Shown here: one piece after another, positions 10,520-23,337 of the stretch | How positions within the stretch are numbered: the first letter of the stretch is position 1 | Layout: each line of letters starts with the position of its first letter | From: Amborella trichopoda | Taxonomy: Eukaryota; Streptophyta; Magnoliopsida; Amborellales; Amborellaceae | Direction: 5' to 3' | Assembly: GCF_000471905.2 (NCBI RefSeq) | Contig: NW_006496564.1 | Coordinates: 1,699,630 to 1,763,629, forward strand | Length of the DNA: 64,000 nucleotides | Made by a program: the position numbers and the translations under genes | Notes under the pieces: model-generated | What the model was told of the DNA's origin: nothing | The model's input: the letters and a program-made list of their open reading frames with translations, nothing else | The model's database searches: none

Positions 10520-11880
10520 TAATAGTGTCAAGTGACTCATTTAGAGCGGTCACATATAAAATGAGAGGCCTTCTGGGCATATAAGCAGAAAGCATCGGGG
10601 GGTTCAGTAGATAGGTTTCGATGTCCTCCAAAGCTAACTGGCATGCCTCATCCCACTCGAATGGATGTCTTTCTTCAACAGGCATGTATAAGGTTTACAT
10701 CGCCCTGAGAGATTAACGATGGACCTTCAGATATAGGAGATCTTGCCATGGAGAGACCTTAGCTTTGGAAGATTCGTCGGGGGCGGCATTTCTTGAATTG
10801 CTTTGAGCTCGACATGCTCAATCTACAACCCTCGATACCTAACAATAAACCCCAAGAATTTCCCTGATCATATACCAAAGGCACATTTCAAGGGGGAAGT
10901 CAAAGTCGCTCGAACACCCGCTCAAGATCTTGAACATGGGAATTTCTCTCTCCTGATTTCATTACCCGATCTTTGACGTAACACTCTACCTCTTTCGTGC
11001 AACATGTCATCAAAGACGGTAGCCATGGCTTGCTGATACATGGCACCTGCATGTTTCAACCCAAATGGCATCATGGTGTAGCAAGGGAGTCGAGAAAGAA
11101 GTAGCCTCTTCATCTTCAGAGGTCATCCTTATCTGATTGTTCTCGGAATACCGGTCCATAAAAGAGAAGGCCTGACAATAAGCCGTAGAGTCAATGAGCA
11201 TCTCAGTAAAGGAGAGGGAAAAGTCATATTTTAGACATGTGTCATTCAAGTTGTGAAAGTCGATGCAGACCCTGATTTGCCCATTTTTTTTTTGATCGGC
11301 ACATTGTTGGCCAACCACTTCAAATACTTGACCTCTCGAATAAAACTCGCTGCCTTGATCTTATTCACCTCAGCATCAATCTGAATTTCAAGGTCAGATC
11401 GAAACCTCCTTAACTTATGCCTCATGGGTTTAAAGGATGAGTCAATACCAAGCCGATGAACTGCAACCTGAGGGTCAAGACCGGACATCATGATAATGCC
11501 AAGCAAAGACATCTCGGTTTGATCATAGGAAAGTGGTGTACTCTTCTTTCTCTTCTCGTAATATGATGGCTGAAATGAAAGTCGGTCTTGGGTCAATTTC
11601 ATTACCCAGATTTATTTCTTCTATATCAACAGTTGTGGCATGTCTACCAAATTCCAAAACTTCTAGGGCCTCCTCAACGTCTACTTCATCGGCAGTCAGA
11701 GGGTCAAAGGACTCTTCCTCAACTTCAAATGCTTCCACCTTCCAGCCAAGAGTTGTTAACTCCCTTACCATTTCCACTTCGACTGAGATCTTACTGATGC
11801 AAGACGTAGAAGCCATATTAATTTCTCGCACAACCTGAGAAGGGTCAGTTTCAAGAAGAGGGAGATTGGAGAACAACAGG
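10520..11880 (-). mobile_element. Element A reverse transcriptase region (fossil)
   Basis: Minus-strand coding relics carry phrases diagnostic of gypsy reverse transcriptase: RVCIDFHNLND, SFMDRYS, NQIRM, and FEWDEACQLALEDIETYL leading toward the RNase H side. Upstream, an acidic stretch precedes it (11,523-11,876). It copies element RNA into DNA in the family. The part is broken and several reading frames are involved. Confidence 0.85.
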
Positions 11881-12100
11881 GGTGAATTTTGAGAACTTTG
11901 GATTGGCTGATGAGAACCTAGCTCAGAGAGAGAGCATTCAGAAGGTGAAAGAGAAGAATCTTGAGGAGTCTAGATAACTCAGGGAGAATTAGATTTTGGA
12001 ATGTGTAAGACCTTTTGAGAGTCACTCACATAAGCTAACCTTATGGGGCAAGGTAAGTGTGATCCTCCCCTCTTAAAGATGCTGGGATGGGCAAGACCTT

Positions 12101-13200
12101 CTAGTCGACTTGGTTAGCCTCAACAGTCCGACAAGATGCTTTTGCCTTAAGGAGGGGAATGGGGATGTGCAAGACTTTTTGATAGTTCGACGTATAAGTG
12201 ACCCTTCGTGCCAGAGGATCAACGTCCATGAATTTCTCATGCTTTACAGTGGGTTTCGGCTCGATCGTCACAAGGTGTAACTCTAGGGTAGGGGGAATGG
12301 GATATGAGGTTTGCCCTTCATGGTTTTTAGGTAATACCTCCAAGGGGGGGCAAGGAACATTGGCATGAATTGAAGTTAGAGGGAGTGCCTTGCCATTTAT
12401 CTCCACTTGCTGAAACATGCTAAGGGGCATTCTTCGCACATCCTCTATGTCATTATGAGAAGACCCCTCCACCTTTCTCATGGAATGGCAACTATCAGCT
12501 TTTGCGGGTATAACTGGCTCTTGGGGTGGTTTAGCTCTGGCAAAGCAGTGCTTCGCATCCGCATAATGTGTCTCGACGATGGGGAAAGGTCTCTTGTCAG
12601 CATAGATCGTGTACGGCTTCCCATCCCTCCTATATTTGAAGCACTGGTGAAGTGTGGATGGATCCACCCCTTGGTCATCCATCCAGGGGCGACTGAGCAA
12701 GATATTATACGAAGCATTCATCTCGATCACATGAAACTGGGCATAATCATTCAAGTCACCCATTTTGAGACAGAGACAGATCGTGTCGACTGGCTTCTCC
12801 CCTGATTGATTGAACCCCTGAACCGTGAGGTTCGTTGGTGTGAGATTTCGGGCTAGAACCCTATGTCAGTAAGAATTCTTCTCGAGATGAGGTTTACTGC
12901 AAAACCTCCATCAAGCATTATCTAACTAATTGGATGGGCATGAAATTCACCAGTTACGAAGAGGGGTCGATTGTTAAACTTTCTTCTCAACTAAAGGTCA
13001 TCGTCAGAGAAAGTGATGATCATACAGTTGTTAAGGATTGCGGGGTCCACTTCAATCTGCTCAACTTCAGTCTCATATACTTTGGGACGGGAGAGAGCTT
13101 GTATGAGACTCATACAATAATCATCTAATAACATGAGACCATCATAGATGCTCAATAGGGCAGGAAGTCTCCTTAGATGTCTGACCACATTATACTTGAC
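12101..13200 (-). mobile_element. Element A protease region (fossil)
   Basis: Minus-strand relics contain NDYAQFHVIEMNASYNILL with SRPWMDDQG and STLHQCFKYRRDGKPYTIYA, followed by KVLHIPIPLLKAK. These are the aspartic protease and downstream block of Tat-branch elements. The same series occurs in element B at 40.1-41.2 kb in the same order, which supports common ancestry. Broken. Confidence 0.75.
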
Positions 13201-13313
13201 TTTGTTATCTTCAGGCTCATGAACTCCTGGGTTCGACTCTAGTCTTGGTGGTACAAGAGTTGCGAAGCAGGTTTAGGTAAAGGAGGGTTATTTACAGATG
13301 TGGGTTGGCTTGA

Positions 13314-14616
13314 TTACACGATCGGGATAGGTTGAATGGATTGAACAGTCATAATGGGTGTAGGCTGGCTAGATTGTGCAGTCAGGTTTAGTGTAGGTTG
13401 AGTGGATTGGATGGTTGGAATAGGTATTGGTTGATTAGGTTGCAAAGCCAGGATAAGTGTGAGTAGATTGGGGCATGATGGGGCTTGAGGGGGATGAGGG
13501 TTTATAAGGAAAGTTGGAGACAGATTTGGGTATGGAACCAACAGTGGTCCCAGGTATTTGAGACGGGGTGTTGGGTTAGATGGAGTGTTCGAGTATGGTA
13601 TGAGTGACGGACCTGGGTACTTCATAAGTTTTAGTTGTTTTGGTTTTTGTATGAGTGGTTGGAGCTTTCTACCTGACCTTAAGTCAATCTGGTTGACACC
13701 AGCCATCCCTCTAGTGACTTGCACCACATGGCATACCTCATAAGAAGATGAAATTTACCATTTCGTATCCATCCACAGTTGTTCTGGGTCGGGCTCAGCA
13801 GTCCTTCGAGACTTTTGGGTCTTGGGTTTCGGTGTCGCTCGATCAACTTTTACAGATTGCGAGGGGTTTCTTGTTCTTAGCCCCGGAGGCTAGAGCATCA
13901 GCAACCATTAGAAAGCCAGCTGCTTGTGCTACCATCTTCTTCACTTGCTTTTGATGCCGCTTATTGTTATTACAGCTCTTAAGCTCTTCATCAAGGGCCT
14001 CAAAGTCTGAGCACTCAAGGATATGTTTTGAGAGAGACGGGTTGAGAGAAGAAGGGTTTAAAGAATCAGGGATAGAAGAGGGGAGAGATCTTCTAGGGGC
14101 GTCACTCAAGTTAGACCGAGCCAGGTAGGTTTTGGGGTCATCACCTGTATTGGACTCAAAGAGGCTTTTAACGTTTTCACTCTCATTGGAAGTAATCAGG
14201 GATCTTTTTACATCATAACCTTTGTTGGACGTGTGTAGTGGATCTTTAAGATATTTACCGTGCATGGACCATTGAGGGGTGCCTTTTAAGTCCTCACCCT
14301 TATCGGATAAATGAGGGGAGACATGGGTAGACAGCATCCCTGGGATGATTTCCTGATTGGTTTGCAAGTCCTGATCATGGTCATCATCGGGCAACACGAC
14401 CAACTCAAGGAGAAAGTCTTCCCAGGTTTGCAGAGGAGGGATTCGTCGGAGGAATACTACCTCAACAGGGGGTTGGGGAATTCTTCTCCTTTGGCGAGCA
14501 GCTCTTGGGGCTCGTCTACCTTTCCCTTTCTTACTGACAGGAGCAGGTTGGTGAGGCTCACGACGTCTCAGTGCCATGTTTTCTTGGTGAATTGCTTCCC
14601 TCTTAATGGACTTCAT
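13314..14616 (-). mobile_element. Element A gag-protease linker (fossil)
   Basis: Two long minus-strand frames without a catalytic motif: a basic N-terminal piece (RRREPHQPAPVSKKGKGRR) with an acidic middle (14.6-13.85 kb), and a piece with IDLRSGRKLQPL and a proline/glutamine-rich repeat, PNQPIPIPTIQSTQPT (13.7-13.3 kb). Element B has matching pieces at 42.2-41.6 and 41.5-41.2 kb. This low-complexity linker is a family trait of these elements and not a captured gene. Confidence 0.65.
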
Positions 14617-14809
14617 TCTGTTGTGCCCCTTGTAAGTTTTCCAAGGCCGTGAAGTGGAAGGCTCATAAGTATCAGGAGACTCAGGAGGTGCACGTTCATG
14701 AAGTCGGTTCTTGGATAACTTCTTGTACCACTGGGCTTAGCTCTTGAGTGACTTTCTCATGACTTGCGACTAGGACATTTACCGTTATTCACCCTCGTTC
14801 CATCTTTTC

Positions 14810-16732
14810 TTATACAAGAGTCTGAAAGCTAAAACACTGAGATATGTTGTGGCCTACTATTTGGTGGTACAGGCACCAAAGGTTCTCAGTCCCTTCAATT
14901 ATGTGCCTTGGCTGCCTCGAAGGGTGAGGGGAAATCACTCCTTCTTGAACCATCATGGCGAATATTGTGGGGAGAAGATCGAACAACAACTCGTCAGAAT
15001 GCAGTCTTTGAACCTGTTCTTCTTCTTGGACTATGATCATGTGAGAGGCTTCAGTTGTCTCAAACCTTCTTAAGGCTATCCAACTGTATCTGACCCTTTT
15101 GAATCAATGCTTCAATATGATCTTTAAGGGTGAAGCAATCCTGGATTGGATACCCCTACATCTGATGGTACTTACAATACTTCTTGTTGTTTACAAGTCC
15201 AGCCTCATTTGGTCTCTTTGCCTAATCATTCCTTGCTCTAATAATACACCTCTGGAAGTATCCAAGGTTTGAAGAGGGGTTGGGTTAGCAGGTTGTTTGG
15301 AGTTGGCCGTTGAGATAATGACTGCTACACTGATCGCACCTTTTTGCTGGTTGCCCTGAGGGTTAAGGCGATTATTACTAGCATTTTGATTTGTCCCTCC
15401 ACCTACGGGTTGCAACGACGCTTCACCATGGTGTTTGAACAAGCTTTCTACATGGACTGCCTTAGAAATCAGGTCTAAAATAGTGGTGGGGTTGGAAGCT
15501 TCAATGTGCAGTGAGATCTCGGGTTGCATATTGCGAACACAAGTCTGTACTGCACAAGTCTGTACTGCATCAATTTCAAGCATGGGGTGTGGGGTTGTTT
15601 TGGTACATGGCCAAGTTTTCCCATTTGACAATGAACTAATCAACGGGCTCGTCAGGGCCCTGATTCATGGTGAGGAGTTCTATGGCCTACACTTCCCTCT
15701 CAACCTCATAGAAGCGCTTATAAAACATGTGCTCCATCTCCTCCGAGGAGTGAATAGAGTTTGGTGGAAGGCGAGCATACCACTTGAATACCGGTCCGTC
15801 TAGTGTTTCCACAAACTGACGGAGAAGAAGTCTACCATCTAAGGTCATCTCTTGACATGCAGACACAAAGTGTGCAATGTGCTGATGGGGCGAGCATGTG
15901 CCAATAAATATTGGAGTCTACCCTTCTGGTAAGTAGTTGGAAACAGCAGCATGTCAATGAAAGCAGGGTATGGTTTGCGATAGAGGGTTGTTTCTCGTGC
16001 CCCGAGGAATCTGCCTATTCCATAGCCTGTGGTTAACCATGGCATCACTATCTGCTTGTGTAACTGAGGGAGAAGGAGTTTGAGGTGTCGTAGCGAGAGA
16101 ATGAGCATATGCCATCAGAGGAGGCGATTGCCTATGCAACTCATCCACAAAGTGTGGTACTTGTGCTGAATTGGTCCCTTGGTGGGATGAGTTTGCATGA
16201 TGCCTGACACTTTCAACTTAGTTAAGCCACTCCACCATTTGGTTGATGATCTCCTCAAGGTGGACTATGCGATCATGAGGTTGTCATTGGTTTGATTGTC
16301 AAACATGACCTCAACCCTCTCCTCGAGGAAGGAGGTCGCAAGCATAAAAGAGGTTTTGTACCACCAGGTGACTCAATTTGGGAGGCCAGTTAAAAGGGAT
16401 TAGGTGTGCCCCGATTGAGCTTAGGCTCTACTAAGAGACCAGATCGTCATTGGTTCACGACGGTCTTGGGACCGTGGGATCTGATGACTCGGGCCATCTT
16501 CGGTGACCTCAATGACCATGCACTGTTCTTTCCCCTTCGCTTTGGACGTCTGCGACGGGTAGAAGGCATTCTCCTTTAGAAAGTCAAAGGGTTCGACTGA
16601 CACCAGTGTTTCTAACTTCTCCTTTTGAGGGATCTGCAACCCTTCTTGTGGTTGATCCTCAAATTCCAATACACCCTCTCCCAAAATGGGAATTGGGAGC
16701 GGTATTGTAGGCAATTGGCCCTCTTTAAGCAA
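14810..16732 (-). mobile_element. Element A gag region (fossil)
   Basis: On the minus strand from 16.73 kb the parts are an N-terminal polar segment, a capsid-type retrotransposon gag domain (phrases CVRNMQPEISLHIEASNP and ISKAVHVESLFKHHGEAS) and a Cys/His segment (CLYHQIVGHNISQC) like the zinc-knuckle region of the family. The gene packages element RNA in the family. Broken; element B holds the better preserved relative. Confidence 0.8.
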
Positions 16733-16836
16733 GTTAGGGCCACTTTCATCAGTCGAGGCAAGGAATGAGAATCTGAAGCAGCCTGTCCTGCAACGTTCTT
16801 TGGTGGTCCTTACTGTTGTACATAATTTTTGACGTA

Positions 16837-18613
16837 CCTACTGGTTAGGTACCTCAATCTCGCCTTCCAGATCTAGATGATCTGGCGGCATGTATCCCAG
16901 GTTTTTAGCGAACTCAAGGTTTGAGATCGCTCTCTTAGAACCTTGCTCAAGAATAAGGGCAGGTATACCAACCGATGAGAGAGGAATTTAAGATGGGTTT
17001 GGGACTTACTTGGGCTAGCTCGCGTGGGCACCCTCTTAGATCACGAAGAAAGTCCCCCGGCTGCTTTAGCTAGTTCTAAATCCTCCCTTGACCTACAATC
17101 CTCTTATTTTCTGCACAACACTTTTATGGTTAATTGACGAGACAAGTGGGTCGAAGAAACTCACCCTTGTCTTAAGGCATTGCACGCTTATATGAGGGAG
17201 TGATGAAACGGAAGGTTCCAATAAAGAGAGAAAGGAGAGGAAACCTTGCCAAAGGGGCGAGACTAACATGACGGCCAAAAAGCGACCGACTTGGAATAGT
17301 AGCAAATGGGCATAGTTCTCGAGACCAGCACGATGATAATACTACTCTAAATCAAGACCGATATGGCGGCACTAGGCTAAGTCTACCCTCAGTCAAGTGA
17401 GAAGAGCAAAGAGTGAAGAGAAAAAAATGGGACGAAGAGAAAGAGAACAAGGAGGCAGAAGGAGGAAAGACCCAAGCGGCAATGGGCATCGTCGCTGGCA
17501 TCATGAGAAGGGAACATCACTGTCAAGGGCCATCATTGATGCCCGGTTGATCGAAAGATGATTGTTTTCTTATAGGGCTTGACATGGAGATCGATTTGAT
17601 ACCAACTTAGAGCCATGGATCGTGTTTTTAGTGCACGATCATGTGACTTGAAATTTGAATGGATCTTGAAACTTCGTATCGATAGTGTATTCGTTCGTTT
17701 TTCGATGATTTCTTCACTAGATCACACTAAGAATGCCATTACAATTGTGGGGCAACAAGCGCAGCTCCATTTTGTGCCCGAACGAAGATTTTGCAACTTT
17801 GGAATTTTGGCCCGAATCTGGAATTTCAACGACTAAATTTGCAGTGGCTTCGTGGGCTTCGTGTGAGAAATCCGACCGTTCATCATATACGGAGTTCAGG
17901 ACAGAGATGGTCCGAGACCTTATGCACGTGATGAAATTGGTCTCGCATCGATCGGGACCGCGAGCGAAATGATTCAGCCACTTGAGCGAGGAACGACACT
18001 GCTGAATTTTCTGCACTTTTTTCACGGATCGGCAACTTCTCTTTAGCTTTTCTTTATGCTTGGGTGGCGTCACGGGGCGTGCCACATATCAATTCGCTCG
18101 TCTTGATGAGACGAATATGCTCACCGAATTTGAGCAGGATCTGACTTAGGATCAGTGAGATATGAATGTTGAAAGTCACTGTTCATGATTGTCCCTTCAA
18201 TGGTGTGGAGTTGCAGTGTGGCCGCATGGGAATAACGTGCGGCTCCTTCTGTTTCACTCTTTTACCTATAACGTTTCTTTGGAATGTCCATTCAAGCTAA
18301 AATTTTGCCCCTTGGGGTTTTCGACCGTGTTGGATCCAATGGTGATGGTCCCACAACAATTTGAGAACAAAAATTGTAGCTCTAGTTATAGGGGCCATTT
18401 CAGGGTGCTAGAGGCCGATTTTGTCGGAACGTTTCTTAGTCTGCACTGCCTTAGACATGTTCAAATATGACGAAACATGGCAAGAGACTTTAGACTTCAT
18501 GAAGATCTTGGCCAGTTCTAGGGCTATTTTGAGACTGTCAGGATTTCCACTGTTTGTTAGGATTTTCTTGAACGGCGGCCCCATAATGATGAAAAATATC
18601 TTCCAACACCTAC
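16837..18613 (-). mobile_element. Solo LTR with perfect 5-bp TSD, nested in element A
   Basis: CCTAC at 16,837-16,841 and again at 18,609-18,613 flanks a block of 1,767 bases (16,842-18,608). Read on the minus strand the block begins TGTTGGAAGATATTTTTC and ends GAGGTACCTAACCA, the termini of the same LTR superfamily seen in elements B and C. No PBS, polypurine tract or coding part lies inside, so this is a solo LTR left by recombination between an element's two LTRs. It lacks the long CT tract of its relatives. Confidence 0.9.
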
Positions 18614-18699
18614 ATCTCCCAAGTGAACAAGGATAGAGTTGGTAACAACCTGGCCATGCGGGTGCACAAGACATCGGCTAGCTGAAGTTGTGCCATAAA

Positions 18700-20040
18700 A
18701 TAAAGCCTCGAGCCTTATGACTTGAGTACAATGCCATCGCACCAAGGAAGAACCTTACAACTGTAGCCTTATGCTAGCTGCTTCAAAATTATGCTTGACC
18801 ATTGCCATCGCATTCAGAATGACCCACATGGACCAAATTTGGGCTCAATCAGACCATCTGAAAAGAGTCTACGCCCATGCAGCCTTGCAACAAGCGGGTT
18901 TCACACTAGTGCAGTGCGGCTTCATCAAACCAGTCCCCAAATATGGAGACTGCGACATCATGTTGTGGGACCAGCTTCAAGAACCCATGGCGCCTTCCAC
19001 TGAAATCAGGGAGGACCTAGATTCAGATATGTTTTAGATCATGCCAGCCTCGTCATTTTGACCTAAGGCAGTCATTGTGGGGCGACCTAGAGTCAAACTT
19101 CTCCTGAAAAGAAAGTGCCCGTAAAACTAAAGAAACCGGGGTTTAAGAAGAATAAGAAGCCTCGAATCCAATGAAGCACAGCTCAACATCCAAGCATTTG
19201 ATCACTGTGGGGACGAGTTCAATGCAGCCACCTCGCGAAGAGCTGCAATCTAGTATAACTCTTGCATTTGCTCCAAGGTCGAATGAATGCAAGTCCCCAA
19301 GCCAGGAGCCAGAACATCGCGAGTCGAACTACATTGGCGAACGAAGTTCACAAATCTGGTCAGACTTCCACCCTGTGGGAACAGGCCACCACAACACGAC
19401 TAAAGGGCATCAAAATGCTCAGAGTCGCAAGGAAATTGAAGATAGGCTCACGAATCATCTGAACTATCGCCTCAAGTTGAAGAAAAGCTTTCAAGATATG
19501 GCCATGACAGAACAATTTGCATGCAGGGATGGCTTCGTCATTAGCTGAAAAGATCTCAAGGATATTTTGGTCATTACACCTAATTTTGGGATTTATTCCC
19601 AATTTCTTAAATTGTAATTAAGCTTTGTTTTTTAACATTCACCCTTGTTTGGTGAATCCTCTATATAAGCAGGCTTAAGTCACTTGTAAAACGGAGAGGC
19701 TGGGAAAATCCTTTGGGTAGGGTATTTACCCATTATAAAATAGGGGCATTATGCTTGTCGTTAGCTTCTGAGTCCTTAGTTCAACCAAGAGGAGAGAGAA
19801 AACTTTGAGAGAAAAATACCCCTGAATGTGTGGAGTACTTTCTCTCTCCTAAACTAGGTCATGCCCTAACCATTCTCTCTCTCTATCTCTCTCTCTCCCC
19901 CTTTATGCAACACATTGTCCGCCCCACGCAACTACTCGCATCATCAACAATCGCGCGAACATGAGTGAACCCACAGACAACAACCCTCAAGTTGTCTCAC
20001 GCCCCTCTATCGACCAGCCAGCACCTCCCTCGAGGCCATA
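18700..20040 (+). mobile_element. Plus-oriented LTR-like piece with start of a leader (fossil)
   Basis: CTATATAAGC at 19,661 on the plus strand is followed by a CT-rich R/U5-like part (19,780-19,905) comparable with 30.72-30.95 kb of element C. A short frame beginning MSEPTDNNPQVV at 19,961 could be a gag start. The orientation is opposite to element A, in whose leader it lies, so it is probably another insertion. I found neither its ends nor a target-site duplication. Confidence 0.4.
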
Positions 20041-21515
20041 ATCATAAGGAGGATAGCCGGATCTCACACCGGTCCGAAGGAACAGAGAGAGAGAGAGAGT
20101 AAAGAGTCTTTGTCCAAACTGCGCTGGTGCACAACCATAGGGCTTCGTAACTATTCTAAGAGGGCCGATCACCTGGACGTGTCCCCCAAACTCCAAGCGG
20201 TGAGGTTAGCTCCCCAAAGTGCTCTCGCCATAAGAAAAATCTCTCTCATTGTCTACCCACAGGAGCCCCGCGCACCCATGCTCACCCCTCATCGACACGT
20301 GCCCTTATCTCCCCACGCGAGCAACCCCACGATTGCTCAAGAGAGGGTTCTCGTGCCGACCCACCGAGAGCCAGGTCCGACCAGTTACTTGACTGGAATA
20401 TATGGGGGATACTTGACTTTCTTGATCATCGAAGCTTTTTCCCAAGCTCATCCTCAGGAGCCAGTGGGCACATGAGTTTGTTGAGAGGCCAAGAGAAGAG
20501 TACTCGACGGGAATGTTTTCGAGTATCATGTGGTCAGTGGTTTTGGTGGAACAGGTGGATAGGGGGGGAGAAGGTGCACACCACCAATCTTTACCCTTAG
20601 AGCTCGGGGTAGTCAACAGACTGAGCATGTGTGCACAGCTTGCGAAGGGCTTTCGGGTGACTTGGGGGTCGACCCAGGCTCGGATAGAAAGCTCAACTTC
20701 AAAAATGTCGAGCTTACAAGCTGGTCCATGTGATGAAGTGGCCTTGTGACCACTACTCACAGGGTGAACAAGTATGTGCAAGTGGGGCTGACGAGAAGGT
20801 CTTCACCCGTGTGCTTGCTGGGGGATGGCTTTTGAGCAGTCCGAAGCACAGTGATGAAAATGCATCATGCTTGGTGGAGGAAACTTTGGGTTTCCCTTAA
20901 GTGTGGGGCCAGGTCCTAGGAGACCTAGCTTGTGATGGTGGTCTGGGATAGCTTTGGGGCTCCCTCGAGATGTGGACCCAGCGTATGAACCGTTATTCTT
21001 AGTAAGGGGGTGAGAGGGAATAGCTTTAAAGCCTCCCCTTTGTGTCAAACTGTTGGGAACACTGGCGGTTTTGAGTGATTGAGAGTGAAGGGTGGCCTTT
21101 TGACGACCCACAAAGGCAATGGCAAGTATTTGCCAATTGCGGAAGAGCAAGGGGTAGCCTTTCGACTGCCTCAAGTAGTAAGACCAGCAAGTGACTTGTC
21201 CGTGGTTGTCAAGAGACCAATGCAAGTGATGTCAATGGCTGGGCCGTTGATGTCGAAAGACAGGAAGTAAGGGACTTGGGAGTCCCTTCTCTCCTCAGGT
21301 CGAGTCAAAAACCTAGAGCGTGAAGCATGGTCTACGCTCAAGAGGAAAATAAGAAGTGAGGTTCGTGAAACTCCTCCCTGGAGGACAAGCTCACGAGTAT
21401 GGGGATCACAAAATATCCAACTCAGAAATAGGGGTTGAATAACCCCGAAGCCATGTGTGTGTAGTGAGCATAATGCTTAATAAGCAAACAAAGCAGGCGA
21501 TAGGGTAGCAATGTC
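20041..21515 (-). mobile_element. Leader of element A, between PBS and gag
   Basis: No protein domain is seen. Phrases near the PBS side (CCCCGAAGCCATGTGTGTG at about 21,450) match the element B leader (CCCGGAAGCCATGTGGTGTG at about 45,428), which supports calling this stretch the leader. Long leaders are usual in Tat-branch elements. Confidence 0.5.
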
Positions 21516-21533
21516 CTCAGTCAAGGCGCCAAG
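21516..21533 (-). promoter_or_regulatory. Primer-binding site of element A
   Basis: The minus strand reads TTGGCGCCTTGACTGAGG two bases beyond the LTR end. TTGGCG follows the LTR end at the same distance in element B (45,512 downward). TGGCGCC is the usual start of the PBS in several plant gypsy lineages; the exact tRNA is not assigned here. Confidence 0.6.
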
Positions 21534-22619
21534 CTAGTTTGGACTCGATCTCATTAGGTTTAAGGACCGTGAGTGGGGACTCGGATTTGGTGTTCAGCCC
21601 GATATCGCTCTCTAGGAAATCGCAGTGCATGTGGTGTGTGTGCGGGTAGGTACTAATTAGTGAGAGAGAATTAGAGGGTGTGAGGAGGAACCTACCTCAC
21701 GGTGGGTTCCTGACATGCTCGGGCGTATGGAGACGCCCTCTTAGATCACAACAAAAAGCCCCCAAAACTTAAGGCTGGTTCGACTTTGGCTCCCTTGCTG
21801 CACTCAGTGCCTTATGAACACACATACCTAAGAGGGCCAGACAAGTGGGTCGAAAGACACTGACTTGTCATTAGATGTGTGTGATTAGGTGCCTCGATCT
21901 TGTCCCCGAATCTGTATGATCTGGTGACGTGTGTCTCGAGTTTCGAAGGGAACCCGGGACTTGAGATCGCTCTCTCGAGAACCTTGCTCAAGAACAAGGG
22001 CAGGTATACCAACCAATGAGAGAGAAATTTGTTGTGAGGTGGGACACACCTCACTTGGGTCCGTGACTCACTCGGACTGGCTCGCGTGGGTGCCCTCTTA
22101 GATCATGTCGCAAAGCCCCACAGTCGTACAACTAGTACGAAATTGCCTCCCTTGGCCTGTATTCTCCTATTTCTACGATCACACACACATGGCTAATTTT
22201 ACAAGACAAGTGGTCCAAGGGATCCCACCTTATCTTTGGGTGAATGCACATTGGTGTGCACATTCAAAGGAGAAAAGAGAAGAAATGATGAGATGAGAGT
22301 TGGGAAAAGGAAGAAGAGAGAAGAAAAGAAAAGAAAGAAACATTTGACCAAGTGGCTAGCTTAGCACAGTGGCTAGATTGGCATGATGATTGACCTGAGG
22401 TGGTAGCAAGAGGAGGCACGATAACGCGGACTGACATGACGACAATACTACTCGATAACAGAATACCAACACCAACCAGCCTGACACAACGATGAGTTTG
22501 ACATGGCAGAAAGACAAGCACGGTAACTTAGACCGGCACGACGACAAAACTGCTCGACGACGAGGCTACCGCGATAGTGCTAGACTTGTCCCTTGGTCAA
22601 ATGAGAGAGGAAGAAGAAA

Positions 22620-22935
22620 AAAAAAGAGAAAGAGGAGAGATAAGAAAAGTAGAGAGAGAAGGAAAGAGAAAAGAAAAGAGATAGGAGAAAAGAGAAGGAA
22701 AGGAGAAAAAAGAAAGAGAGGAGATAGAAGAAAAAAGAGAGAGAAGAGAAGAAGAGAGAAGAGGAAAAGAGAAGAGAGGAATATGGAGAGAAAGAAGAGA
22801 AAAGAGAGAGAAGGGAGACGAGAAAAGAAATGAGAGACAAAAAGAAGGGGGAGAGAGAAGAAGTGAGTGCAAGAAGACAATGGAGAGAAAGGAGAGAGAA
22901 AGAAGAATTGTGAGAGAAAAAGAAGAGAGAATGAA
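22620..22935. repeat. GA-rich (polypurine) tract
   Basis: Nearly pure A/G sequence (GAAAAGAGAAGGAAAGG-like), with an equivalent at 46,228-46,465. Minus-strand Ser/Leu/Phe frames here are low-complexity artefacts. Confidence 0.9.
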
Positions 22936-23337
22936 GCATGGATGACGATAATCTTCTACCGTCCATGACAGAGGAGAGAGAAGGAAGAAGGAAGCATGGA
23001 TGACGATGAGCTTTCACCGTCCATGACAGAGGAGAGAAAAGAGAGAAGGAAGCATGGAAGACGATGGGGTTCCGTCGTCCATGACAAAGGAGAGAGAGAA
23101 GAAGGGACCATGGACGGTGATGAGCTTCTGCCATCCATAACAGGAAAGAGAGAGAGAAGAAGAGAACATGAACGACGATGGGCTTTCGTCATTTATGACT
23201 TAGGAAAGAGGAGAGAGAAAGAACATAGACATCGATGGGCTTCCGTCATCTATGACAGAAGAAAGAGGAGAGAGAAAGAACGTGGACGTCGATGGATTTT
23301 CGTCGCTAATGATAGAGAGAGAGAGACAGAAATGAGA
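22936..23337. repeat. About 57-bp hairpin array, 7 units
   Basis: The core CATGGAYGACGATG...CGTCGTCCATGACAGAGG recurs with CATG (or CATA/CGTG) at 22,937, 22,995, 23,053, 23,109, 23,167, 23,224 and 23,281, steps of 56-58 bases. Within each core GGACGACG pairs with CGTCGTCC, and GAGA-rich spacers separate the cores. The matching array in element B has the same number of units. Confidence 0.8.

Noticed and set aside
18771-19548. Frames of 88 and 125 codons, considered as a host gene fragment
   Set aside because: They lie between a solo LTR and a plus-oriented LTR-like promoter region, with no domain or splice signals; more likely U3 sequence.
22580-23134. 184-codon minus-strand frame, hydrophobic, could suggest a membrane protein
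   Set aside because: Ser/Leu/Phe runs come from the CT tract and the hairpin array; an equivalent frame appears at 46.2-46.9 kb for the same reason.
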